Shown: piece after piece, positions 8,880-16,680 of the stretch
Position numbering within the stretch: the stretch's first letter is position 1
How the letters are laid out: each line of letters begins with the position of its first letter
Source: CAVXJN01 sp963762165
GTDB lineage: Bacteria; Pseudomonadota; Gammaproteobacteria; JASBUN01
Length of the DNA: 64,000 nt
Direction: 5' to 3'
Assembly (NCBI GenBank): GCA_963762165.1
Contig: CAVXJN010000003.1
Span: forward strand, 558,001 to 622,000
Translations under genes and position numbers: made by a program
Notes under the pieces: model-generated
Told to the model about the DNA's origin: nothing
Database searches by the model: none
What the model saw: the letters and a program-made list of their open reading frames with translations, nothing else

Positions 8880-9674
8880 ATGGGTGTACGTGCGACGATC
8901 GAGCAACTCGGGCGCCATACTGCGCGCGGTGTCGACGAACTCGGCTATGTCGCTGCGCTGCTCGTGGAGTCGCTGTACTGGGTACTGTTCGGGTTCACGC
9001 GCCGTCAGCCGGTTAGCGTATCCGCGGTGTTCCGTGAAGCATTGCAAATCGGCGTGCAGGCGATACCGATCGTTTCCGCGTTGGCGTTTGCCGTCGGCGT
9101 CATGCTGGCCATCCAGGGCATTGCAACTCTGAAGACCTTCGGTGCCGAATCCAAGGTGGTGCTCGGCGTTGCGCTCGCGGTGACGCGTGAGTTCTCGCCG
9201 TTGATCGTCGGTGTGTTGGTGGCGGGACGTTCCGGGTCGGCCATCGCCGCGCGCATCGGCACCATGCACGAATCCCAGGAAATCGACGCTTTGCGGGTAA
9301 TGGGAATCAGCCCGGTCCGTTATCTGGCGGCCCCGGTCCTGATCGCCATGCTGGTGATGGTGCCGACGCTGACAGTACTGGCGGATTTCATGGGCATGCT
9401 TGGCGGTGGAGTATTCACATCGCTGGAACTGGGCATGAATCTCCATGCTTACGGGCAGCGTACCCTGGAAGTGCTTTCCGCCCATGACTTGAGCCAGGGC
9501 CTGATCAAAAGCGCGGTATTCGCAGTCATTATTGCCGTAGTCGGTGTCAGCAACGGCTTTCAAGTCGGCAGCGGCGCCGAAGGCGTGGGCCGCGCCACGA
9601 CGCGCTCGGTGGTCCTCGCCACCAGCTTCATCGTCATCGCCGACATGATCTTCACCTATTTCCTGAACCGATGA
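8880..9674 (+). CDS. mlaE: MlaE-type ABC lipid transporter permease
   Basis: A 264-residue inner-membrane permease of the MlaE (YrbE) family. It has five to six hydrophobic segments and the family motifs ALAVTREFSPLIVGVLVAGR and GTMHESQEIDALRVMGISP. With MlaF, MlaD and MlaB homologues it moves phospholipids between the inner membrane and periplasmic carriers, usually returning mislocalised lipids from the outer membrane. I chose ATG at 8880, seven bases after the STAS stop. Its stop overlaps mlaF by four bases (ATGA). Confidence 0.93.
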   Translation: MGVRATIEQLGRHTARGVDELGYVAALLVESLYWVLFGFTRRQPVSVSAVFREALQIGVQAIPIVSALAFAVGVMLAIQGIATLKTFGAESKVVLGVALAVTREFSPLIVGVLVAGRSGSAIAARIGTMHESQEIDALRVMGISPVRYLAAPVLIAMLVMVPTLTVLADFMGMLGGGVFTSLELGMNLHAYGQRTLEVLSAHDLSQGLIKSAVFAVIIAVVGVSNGFQVGSGAEGVGRATTRSVVLATSFIVIADMIFTYFLNR

Positions 9675-10486
9675 CCCAACCTGATCCGTCACAACGAAAA
9701 CCGGTGATCGAGGTCGAGAACCTCGTGACCCATTTCGGCGACCGGGAAATTCTGCACGGCATAAGCTTCACGGTTTACGAAGGCGAGATCATGGTGGTCA
9801 TGGGCGGCAGCGGCTCCGGCAAAAGCACGCTGTTGCGATTCTTGCTGGGACTCGAAAGGCCCACGTCAGGCACTATCCGCGTGCTCGGTCACGACGTTTC
9901 CACCGTCAGCGCACGGGAAATGGACGTACTGCGCCGTCACATCGGCGTTGCGTTTCAGGGTGGCGCCTTGATCCGTTCCATGAGTGTCGGCGAGAACGTG
10001 CGCCTGCCGCTGCGGGAACATACCAAACTGGACGAGACCACCATACGCATCATGACGCGCATGAAACTGGAAGTGGTCAATCTGGCCGGCTTCGAGAACC
10101 TGATGCCGTCGGAGCTGTCCGGTGGCATGGTCAAGCGCGCCGCTGTGGCACGCGCCATCATCATGGATCCGTCGCTGCTGTTCTTCGATGAACCGTCGGC
10201 GGGATTGGACCCGGTGGTTTCGGCAGAGCTGGACGACCTGATCCTGAATCTGCGCGACGCCATGAACGTGTCCATTGTCGTCGTGACCCACGAGCTGCAG
10301 AGCGCGTTCAAGATTGCCGACCGCATCCTGGTCCTGGATCAGGGTACGATGCTCGCAGTTGGTACTGTCGAGGAAATTCGCGCGGTCGCCGATGCACGGG
10401 TACAGGACCTGCTCAACCGCCGGCCGCGCCCCGGCTCGGTGGACGTCGACGATTATTTGCGTCGCCTGACCGAGCAAAATGGTTGA
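9671..10486 (+). CDS. mlaF: MlaF-type ABC transporter ATP-binding protein
   Basis: A 271-residue ATPase partner of MlaE. Walker A is GGSGSGKST, the signature is LSGGMVKR, Walker B is LLFFDEPSAGLDP and the switch histidine is in VVVTHELQ. The variant signature SGGMVKR and the C-terminal extension after residue 240 are typical of MlaF. It overlaps mlaE by four bases. In E. coli this subunit carries the STAS protein MlaB on its surface. Confidence 0.94.
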   Translation: MTQPDPSQRKPVIEVENLVTHFGDREILHGISFTVYEGEIMVVMGGSGSGKSTLLRFLLGLERPTSGTIRVLGHDVSTVSAREMDVLRRHIGVAFQGGALIRSMSVGENVRLPLREHTKLDETTIRIMTRMKLEVVNLAGFENLMPSELSGGMVKRAAVARAIIMDPSLLFFDEPSAGLDPVVSAELDDLILNLRDAMNVSIVVVTHELQSAFKIADRILVLDQGTMLAVGTVEEIRAVADARVQDLLNRRPRPGSVDVDDYLRRLTEQNG

Positions 10487-10518
10487 AACTGCATTCCAGC
10501 CGGGTTAGCAATCTCAAC

Positions 10519-11466
10519 ATGAAAAAAGAAGGCTTCGATTACTTGCTGGTGGGCATATTCGTACTTGGCATGTTCGTCGCCATGCTGGTATTGCTGTTTC
10601 GCGTGACCGGGCGGGACGCGGATACGGATGCCTATTACGTACGCTATGACAATATCACCGGCGTCGGTGTCGGCACCCTGGTCACCTACGGCGGTTACCA
10701 AGTCGGTCAGGTAGAAGGCATCACGCCAGAGCGCAGCGAGCACAAGACCCGTTACCGTCTGCGTCTCGGCTTGCGCAGCGGCTGGCAGATTCCCGCCGAT
10801 TCGGTGGCGCGCGTCGTATCGCCGGGGCTGTTGTCCGACAATCAAATCGACATTGTCGAAGGCGACAGCGCGACGTTGCTCAAGCCGGGCGACGCCCTGC
10901 GGGGCCAGGAATTAGTGAGCATGATGTCGCTGCTCGATTCCATGGCCTATGAACTCAAGGATCTTTCCGACAGCAGCATCAAACCGCTGTTGGAACACCT
11001 GGACCGGCAGGTGCGCACCTTCGGCGACGAACTCAATGCCAGTGTGCCGCGACTAACGGCCCAAGCCCAGGCGCTGCTGCAAAACCTCAATACCAGCGCC
11101 GAGGGTCTGCAGACGTTGTTCGGCGCCGGCAATCAACGTCGGGTCAGCAAGGTACTGGACAACGCCGAACGCTTGAGCGCCAACCTGGCATCGCTGTCGG
11201 AACAATTCGGCGCAGTACGAAACGAACTCGACCAGTTACTCAAGAACTCCAATGCCATGATGGCGGAGAATCGCGCCGATATTCGCGCCACGGTGCTCGA
11301 CTTGCGCAGTTCCCTCGATACCGTCTCGCGCAATATCGACACCATCGTCTACAATCTCGAATCAAGCAGCCGTAACATGAATGAATTCAGTCGGCAGATT
11401 CGCCGCAACCCGGGCTTGCTGCTTACCAATCAGCCGCCGGACGAGCCGGCAGCGGGGCGTCCATGA
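10519..11466 (+). CDS. mlaD: MlaD/MCE family periplasmic lipid-binding protein
   Basis: A single N-terminal membrane anchor (YLLVGIFVLGMFVAMLVLLF) is followed by one MCE domain (about 25-110 of 315 residues) and then a long helical C-terminal part with spaced hydrophobics. That tail is longer than in E. coli MlaD and resembles proteins that form a periplasmic tunnel. I use ATG at 10519; an in-frame TTG at 10483 overlapping the mlaF stop would add twelve residues and cannot be excluded. The next gene overlaps its stop by four bases. Confidence 0.9.
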   Translation: MKKEGFDYLLVGIFVLGMFVAMLVLLFRVTGRDADTDAYYVRYDNITGVGVGTLVTYGGYQVGQVEGITPERSEHKTRYRLRLGLRSGWQIPADSVARVVSPGLLSDNQIDIVEGDSATLLKPGDALRGQELVSMMSLLDSMAYELKDLSDSSIKPLLEHLDRQVRTFGDELNASVPRLTAQAQALLQNLNTSAEGLQTLFGAGNQRRVSKVLDNAERLSANLASLSEQFGAVRNELDQLLKNSNAMMAENRADIRATVLDLRSSLDTVSRNIDTIVYNLESSSRNMNEFSRQIRRNPGLLLTNQPPDEPAAGRP

Positions 11467-12074
11467 ACAGCTCGGCGCCGGTGTCGAGATGGACGGGCGC
11501 GCTGCTGCTGAGTATTGCGCTGAGCGGCTGTGTGGGCAAAGTTCCCGCGATCCCCGAGGATCACTATTATCGGCTCCCGATACCTGCGCCGCAGCCCGCG
11601 GCTTCACGAATTGCCGGCACTGTGGGGGTGGCACTCCCGCGCGCGGACGGCTTGCACAGTGAACGCGCGGTGCTCTATTCACGCCAGGACCGGCCGCTGG
11701 AAATTCTGCGCCATCACTATTTTTTCTGGGCGGAGAGCCCGCCGCGGCTGATCCAGGACCATCTGATCGAATATTTGCGAGCGGCGCGCGCGGCAGAAGC
11801 GGTGGTGCGCGCAGAAGCTGGAGACAATGCACCATCGCAGATCGAATCGCGGCTGTTGCAATTCGAGCGTCTGGTCGGAGACGACTCCCATCAGGTCCTG
11901 GTGGAACTGGAATTGAATCTGCGGCGCAAGCTTGGCGACGGCAGGTCAAGGCGCCATGTGTACCGGGCACGGGCCCCCGTGGCCGATGACACCGTGTACG
12001 CGTCGGTGCAAGCGTTCGGCAAGGCATTGGACTCGATCTATGCGAGGTTCCTGCGCGATCTGGCAAACGAGTGA
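11463..12074 (+). CDS. ABC-type transport auxiliary lipoprotein (PqiC/YmbA-like)
   Basis: A 203-residue lipoprotein with a signal peptide ending in the lipobox LSGC (about residue 22). The mature part, with EDHYYRLP near its N-terminus and a late LDSIYARFLRDL, matches the ABC-transport auxiliary lipoprotein family that accompanies MCE transporters, where it is thought to dock the system at the outer membrane. It is the last of the overlapping run that begins at 6412. No MlaC-like soluble carrier is seen in the window. Confidence 0.82.
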   Translation: MNSSAPVSRWTGALLLSIALSGCVGKVPAIPEDHYYRLPIPAPQPAASRIAGTVGVALPRADGLHSERAVLYSRQDRPLEILRHHYFFWAESPPRLIQDHLIEYLRAARAAEAVVRAEAGDNAPSQIESRLLQFERLVGDDSHQVLVELELNLRRKLGDGRSRRHVYRARAPVADDTVYASVQAFGKALDSIYARFLRDLANE

Positions 12075-12130
12075 GTTCTGGCGAACGCCGGCGCGCGGGT
12101 TCGCTCCGCCGGCGGCGCAAGTGAGATGCA

Positions 12131-12631
12131 ATGATCGAGGACGATGCGCAATTGAGTCTCAGTGCCTGGTACGCCGAGCCCTTGGATGAACACCAGGCCC
12201 AGGCGATGCTGACCGAAGTGCAACATCGTCAGCGCCAGGCGCACCGCCAGCGTCGCCAATGTGGCGCCTGTCCGTTTCACGAGTTGGTGGCGGGGTTCTG
12301 GCTCGGGCGTTCCACCGACGCGCTATACGATCGGTTGGTTCGAACCGATAAGGATTCGCGTCGGCGCGCCCTGGCGGAACTGATCGGCGGACAACTGCTC
12401 ATGAGCCGGCGCCTGCAAGGGGCGATGGAGCGTCTGCGCAACGGCTTTTTTCTCGCCGCCCCGCATCTGCAGGCTGCCGAATATTTCCAAATCCTCAAGC
12501 GTCACGAATTGCTTGCGTTATTACCCTTGTTGCAACGGCCGGCGCCACCCCGAGGGCTGCAGTCCTTGTTGCGTGAGGCGCAGGTGATCCGCCAGTTGCA
12601 GGGGCCTCAGCGTGGCGTGCCTGCGGGTTGA
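12131..12631 (+). CDS. Hypothetical protein
   Basis: A 166-residue protein that I do not recognise. It is rich in Arg, Gln, Leu and Ala, predicted mainly helical, with a CGACP cysteine pair near residue 45 and no signal peptide or membrane segment. It follows the lipoprotein gene by 56 bases on the same strand and could be the operon's last gene. The frame is open throughout and its composition resembles its neighbours, but homology would have to confirm that it is coding. Confidence 0.55.
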   Translation: MIEDDAQLSLSAWYAEPLDEHQAQAMLTEVQHRQRQAHRQRRQCGACPFHELVAGFWLGRSTDALYDRLVRTDKDSRRRALAELIGGQLLMSRRLQGAMERLRNGFFLAAPHLQAAEYFQILKRHELLALLPLLQRPAPPRGLQSLLREAQVIRQLQGPQRGVPAG

Positions 12632-12784
12632 CGCGGGTCAATCTCGGGTCGCGGGTGGACGGCCGATCTTTGCAATGTGCAGTGGCGGAGGCGTGTAATG
12701 GTCGCAATATCACAACGTATAGTGCCGCTCCGGTGCGGCGCATAATCACTTGCGCATAGCGTCCTGAATCCGGCAAACGACTGA

Positions 12785-13016
12785 TTGCAGGAGAAAATCC
12801 GTTTGAAGTCGAACGGCGATGACAGGTCTGGCTCGGGAATTGCTCCCGTAGCGATGCTGGCAAGTAGTGGGAACGGCTTAAAGGTGGGGACCGTTGCTGC
12901 CGTTACTTCGCATGGCTCGCGCGGCGGCCAGCGGTTCGACGAGCGAGCCCATGGATCGACTCCTCCGGCGCAGCAATGCGCTATTTCAACCCCGACCCTT
13001 GCGTCGGGGTTTTTTT
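12785..13016 (+). ncRNA. Candidate structured RNA or structured 3' UTR ending in a terminator
   Basis: The 12632-13033 gap holds no convincing gene but has successive inverted repeats: a CGTT/AACG hairpin near 12800, GGGA/TCCC with loop ATTGC near 12836-12848, AACGGC (12872-12877) with GCCGTT (12899-12904), CATGGCTCGC (12911-12920) with GCGAGCCCATG (12943-12953), then the terminator at 12988-13016. A possible promoter upstream is TTGCAA at about 12670 with TGTAAT 18 bases on. It does not match 6S RNA, RNase P RNA, tmRNA, SRP RNA or a tRNA by eye. Confidence 0.25.
12988..13016 (+). terminator. Rho-independent terminator
   Basis: A 9-bp stem AACCCCGAC/GTCGGGGTT closes a six-base loop and runs into seven T. 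It ends the plus-strand transcript of the Mla operon or of the candidate RNA. It is a poor terminator for the convergent rubredoxin gene, since no T run follows on the minus strand. Confidence 0.85.
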
Positions 13017-13033
13017 CGCCTGGGCTCTGTCGT

Positions 13034-13201
13034 TCAGGCCATTTCGATCATTTCGAAATCGGTTTTGCCGACTCCGCATTCCGGGCACAACCAGTCATCC
13101 GGGATGTCTTCCCAGCGCGTCCCGGGGGCGATCCCCTCATCGGGCAAACCTTCGGCTTCGTCGTAGACAAAACCACATACAATGCATTCCCATTTCTTCA
13201 T
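13034..13201 (-). CDS. Rubredoxin
   Basis: A complete 55-residue rubredoxin with the two metal-binding motifs CIVCG (residues about 5-9) and CPECG, plus the usual GLPDEGI and WLCPECG stretches. It carries a single Fe(Cys)4 centre and moves single electrons in the cytoplasm. The start is ATG at 13201 with an AGGAG sequence eight bases upstream; the longer open frame is not needed. It lies 70 bases downstream of oxyR on the same strand, which fits a role in peroxide or superoxide reduction. Confidence 0.95.
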   Translation of the reverse strand: MKKWECIVCGFVYDEAEGLPDEGIAPGTRWEDIPDDWLCPECGVGKTDFEMIEMA

Positions 13202-13271
13202 GAATTCGGCTCCTGATCCGTCGAGGACGTTTAGGGCAAACCCCGTATTAAACGACGAATGCCCTGCTCTC

Positions 13272-14210
13272 TCAACTAGTTGAACGGTTGGGTTCGGCGG
13301 CACGGACGCAGGACAATTCGCAGGCGAGTATCGATTGCCGCAGCATTTCGATGGCGCGCGGCCGCGGAAAGCTGCTTCGCCACGCCAACGCCACGCGCCG
13401 GCTCGGTATCGGTTCGCGGAAGCGGCGAATGGTCAGCAGGCGCTCGGAATAACGATCGGCGCCGGCGGCGGTGCACGGCAGCACGGTGACGCCGTATCCA
13501 GACGCCACCATATGGCGCACCGTTTCCAGGGAACTGCCTTCCACTGACTGTTGCAGTTCGTTGTCGCCGCGCCGGCGGCCACATTCCGGACAGGCTTCCA
13601 GCACCTGGTCGCGAAAACAATGACCGGCACCGAGCAGCAAGACCGTGTCATCGGCCAACTCCTCGGCGCCGATGGTGTTGCGTTCGCGCCAGGGATGGGC
13701 GCTGGGCATCAGTACCACGAAAGGCTCGTCGTACAGCGGCAGGGTCACGATCCCGGGCTCAGCGTAGGGCAAGGAGATGACGACCACGTCCAGGTCGCCC
13801 TGGCGCAGGCGTTCGGTAAGCCGCGCCGTGAAGTTCTCTTCCACGATGAGGCGCATGTTGGGGGCACGCTCGTGCAATACCGGCAGCAGCGGCGGCAGCA
13901 GGTACGGCCCGATGGTATAGATCGCGCCGAGACGCAACGGTTCACCCAGTTGGTCCAGGTTGGACTGGGCAAGTTCGCGGATGCCGTCCGCTTCCTCCAG
14001 CACGCGCTGTGCTTGGGCGATGATGCGTTCGCCCACGGGCGTGACGCGCACGTCGTGCCCCCGCTCGAACAAGGCCACGCCCAGTTCGTCCTCGAGCTTG
14101 CGCACCGCCACGCTCAAGGTAGGCTGGCTGACGAAGCACGCTTCGGCGGCGCGGCCGAAATGTCGGTGCCGCGCCAATGCCACCGCGTAGCGGAGTTCGT
14201 TCAGGGTCAT
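13272..14210 (-). CDS. oxyR: Hydrogen peroxide-inducible LysR-type activator OxyR
   Basis: A 312-residue LysR-type regulator with an N-terminal winged helix (LRYAVALARHRHFGRAAEACFVSQPTL starts it) and a periplasmic-binding-like effector domain. The redox pair of OxyR is present: Cys198 in GAGHCFRDQ and Cys207 in LEACPEC, equivalent to Cys199 and Cys208 of E. coli. Peroxide oxidises these to a disulfide and turns on defence genes. It is divergent from the TlpA-like gene and precedes rubredoxin. Confidence 0.93.
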   Translation of the reverse strand: MTLNELRYAVALARHRHFGRAAEACFVSQPTLSVAVRKLEDELGVALFERGHDVRVTPVGERIIAQAQRVLEEADGIRELAQSNLDQLGEPLRLGAIYTIGPYLLPPLLPVLHERAPNMRLIVEENFTARLTERLRQGDLDVVVISLPYAEPGIVTLPLYDEPFVVLMPSAHPWRERNTIGAEELADDTVLLLGAGHCFRDQVLEACPECGRRRGDNELQQSVEGSSLETVRHMVASGYGVTVLPCTAAGADRYSERLLTIRRFREPIPSRRVALAWRSSFPRPRAIEMLRQSILACELSCVRAAEPNRSTS

Positions 14211-14325
14211 GTCCCAATCCTATCAGCGATTCGGTGGTTGCCGGCCCAGTGCGTGTGCATATGCACACTGTGAGCGCCGACGGCCTATGGTATCGTGCCG
14301 ACTCCTGTCCGTGCAGAACTCATCT

Positions 14326-15597
14326 ATGGTTTACCTGCAACGCCTTGCCTGGTCGTGTCTGCTGCTGTGCGTGTGTCTGGCCGCGCATGCGGCGCCGGAG
14401 TCCCTGTCGATCGCAGTCGACGCCGATACCGATATGCCGGTATTGCATTATCCTGCCGACGGCGACACCGCGGTACTGTGGCTGCCGTCGGAATCGGGGG
14501 TTATCGAGCAGGAACGAACGGCAGCGCAGCATCTGGCGGATGCCGGCATCGAAGTTTGGCTGGCCGATACCTTCAGCGCCTATTTCCTGCCAACCGTCGG
14601 CAGCAGCATCGAACAGATGCCGCCGGAACACATCGCTACGCTGATCGACGATCTGCAGCGCAAATCCCACAAGCGGCTGTACCTGGTCGGACCCGGCCGC
14701 GGCGCCCTGCTGTTGCTGAGCGGCGCTCGCGCCTGGCAGCTCGCTCATCCACAGGCCCAGCCGCTCGGCGGGGCCATTCTGATCAGCCCGAAATTGTTTC
14801 TGCAGACCCCGGAGCCGGGGCTCGAAGGTCAGTTCATGCCGGTGGTGCGGGCCACCGACCTGCCGGTGTACCTGCTGCAGCCAGCGAAATCCATCTGGCG
14901 CTGGAAGCTGCGCCAGATCGTGCCGGCGCTCAGCGAATCGGGCAGCGATGTTTACGTCCGCATGCTCGACGACGTGCGCGATCGGTTTTACTACCGACCC
15001 GACGCGGTGCCGGCCGAAGAGGCCATGGCCAAACGCCTGCCCGCACTGCTGGCCGCGGCCATTGCACAACTGCGCTGGAGCAATGAACGCCGGCGCCACC
15101 CTGCGGCGGAACTGCGTCAGGCAAAACCCGATCTGGAAGAACAAACCGATCGCAGCCTGCGCGCCTATCAGGGCGACCCGCAACCACCGGAATTGCGGCT
15201 CATGGGGGTCGATGGCAAGCAGCATGACCTCCAAGCGCAGACCGGTAACGTGGTATTGGTCAATTTCTGGGCTACCTGGTGCCCACCTTGCGTCCATGAA
15301 ATGCCGTCTATCCAACGCCTGAAGGACCAGTTCAAGGGCCAACCATTTCGCATTCTCGCCGTGAATATGGCCGAACAAGCGGACACGGTGCGCAACTTTC
15401 TGGACAAGGTGGTGAAGGTGGAGTTTCCGGTGCTCCTCGACAGCGACGGCGCCGCACTGGGTCGCTGGAAGGTGTTCGCATTTCCCACCACCTATGTGGT
15501 CGGCAAGCACGGCAAAATCCGCTATGCCCTGTTCGGCGCCATCGACTGGGACAATCCCGACGTTATCGCCAAGGTCCGCGGGCTACTGAACGAATAG
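14326..15597 (+). CDS. Secreted protein: alpha/beta-hydrolase-like domain fused to a TlpA-type thioredoxin
   Basis: A 423-residue exported protein. A signal peptide (about 1-22, ending AAHA) is followed by a domain (about 25-260) with alternating strand/helix and a nucleophile-elbow-like VGPGRGALL, in which glycine-rich context is kept but the usual serine is absent. Residues about 285-423 are a TlpA/ResA-type thioredoxin with Cys319 and Cys322 in WATWCPPC and the cis-proline in FPTTYVV. The thioredoxin part probably reduces periplasmic disulfides, for example in cytochrome maturation. The ATG at 14326 gives the signal peptide. It is divergent from oxyR. Confidence 0.85.
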   Translation: MVYLQRLAWSCLLLCVCLAAHAAPESLSIAVDADTDMPVLHYPADGDTAVLWLPSESGVIEQERTAAQHLADAGIEVWLADTFSAYFLPTVGSSIEQMPPEHIATLIDDLQRKSHKRLYLVGPGRGALLLLSGARAWQLAHPQAQPLGGAILISPKLFLQTPEPGLEGQFMPVVRATDLPVYLLQPAKSIWRWKLRQIVPALSESGSDVYVRMLDDVRDRFYYRPDAVPAEEAMAKRLPALLAAAIAQLRWSNERRRHPAAELRQAKPDLEEQTDRSLRAYQGDPQPPELRLMGVDGKQHDLQAQTGNVVLVNFWATWCPPCVHEMPSIQRLKDQFKGQPFRILAVNMAEQADTVRNFLDKVVKVEFPVLLDSDGAALGRWKVFAFPTTYVVGKHGKIRYALFGAIDWDNPDVIAKVRGLLNE

Positions 15598-15663
15598 AGT
15601 CGGGCGGACGCGCGCGGCTCGCAACTGATACAGTACGTCTGACCGCAGGCAGATTCAGTCCCT

Positions 15664-16557
15664 ATGCACCAGCACGACCATTCCCAACACCACCATCATC
15701 ACGAGCACGGCGCCGAGACGCGTCTGCTGTGGGCGATGCTGTTGACCGGCGGATTCATGATCGCCGAAGTGGTCGGCGGCGTGATGTCCGGTTCCCTGGC
15801 CCTGCTTGCCGACGCCGGCCACATGCTGACCGATAGCGCGTCACTGGGCCTTGCCTGGGCTGCTGCCCGCACCGCACGCCGCCCTGCTGACGATCTGCGC
15901 ACTTACGGTTATCACCGCGCCCAAGTACTGGCCGCGCTGATCAACGGCGTCGCCTTCATCGCCATCGTAATCTGGATTGCGATCGAAGCCGTGCAGCGCC
16001 TGATGCAACCCGTGCACATCCTGGGCGGGATGATGCTGGTGGTGGCCGGACTCGGGCTGTTGGTCAATATCGGTGCTTTCTTCCTGCTCCACGGCGGGGA
16101 CGGCGAGAACCTCAATGTGCAAGGGGCGGTGTTGCACGTGCTCGGCGATCTGCTCGGCTCGGGCGCCGCGATCGTCGCCGCCGTGGTGATTTTGTTCACC
16201 GGCTGGTCCCCCATCGATCCGCTGCTGTCGATTCTGGTGGCGGCGTTGATTCTGCGCAGTGCATGGATGCTGGTGCGCAAGTCGAGCCATATTCTGTTGG
16301 AAGGCACGCCGGAGGATCTAGACCTCGATCATCTGCGCAATGCGCTGCGGGATGCGGTGCCGGAAGTGCGCGATGTACACCACGTCCACGTCTGGTCGTT
16401 GACGCCGCAACGTCCGCTGTTGACCATGCATGTGGAAGTGGGTACCGACGTCGATCAGACGCAGGTGTTGTCGCAGATCAAAATCGTATTGGCACGGCGT
16501 TTCGGCATCGATCACTCAACCGTGCAGATTGAATGTGGACCGTGCGTGGATGAATAG
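15664..16557 (+). CDS. Cation diffusion facilitator family metal exporter (CzcD/ZitB-like)
   Basis: A 297-residue inner-membrane exporter that swaps cytoplasmic Zn(II) or similar ions for protons. The N-terminus is a histidine cluster (about 10 His in the first 15 residues) that may bind metal. Six helices follow, with the transport-site motifs LADAGHMLTD and HVLGDLLGS. The cytoplasmic C-terminal domain ends with VQIECGPC. Metal choice cannot be read with certainty; Zn or Cd is the usual substrate of this subfamily. Confidence 0.92.
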   Translation: MHQHDHSQHHHHHEHGAETRLLWAMLLTGGFMIAEVVGGVMSGSLALLADAGHMLTDSASLGLAWAAARTARRPADDLRTYGYHRAQVLAALINGVAFIAIVIWIAIEAVQRLMQPVHILGGMMLVVAGLGLLVNIGAFFLLHGGDGENLNVQGAVLHVLGDLLGSGAAIVAAVVILFTGWSPIDPLLSILVAALILRSAWMLVRKSSHILLEGTPEDLDLDHLRNALRDAVPEVRDVHHVHVWSLTPQRPLLTMHVEVGTDVDQTQVLSQIKIVLARRFGIDHSTVQIECGPCVDE

Positions 16558-16610
16558 CACGCCGGGGCCGGCCTTCACGCCGCTCGATCGGGCACAACGA
16601 AACACCGTCG

Positions 16611-16640
16611 GTCGGGTCAAGCGCGCAGCGCGGACCCGAC
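16611..16640. terminator. Hairpin between convergent genes, possible terminator
   Basis: GTCGGGTC (16611-16618) pairs with GACCCGAC (16633-16640) in the gap between the convergent CDF gene and hemF. There is no proper T tract on either side, so termination is only a guess. Confidence 0.3.
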
Positions 16641-16680
16641 ACTTCGACGCGAACATTCCTGCCGACCCAGGACGCCCCGG

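Noticed and set aside
8574..9692. 372-codon minus-strand open frame over the STAS gene and mlaE
   Set aside because: Antisense shadow; His/Gln/Arg-rich low-similarity sequence.
12785..13216. 143-codon plus-strand open frame over the terminator and rubredoxin
   Set aside because: It reads through the terminator and antisense to rubredoxin, and no domain is visible.
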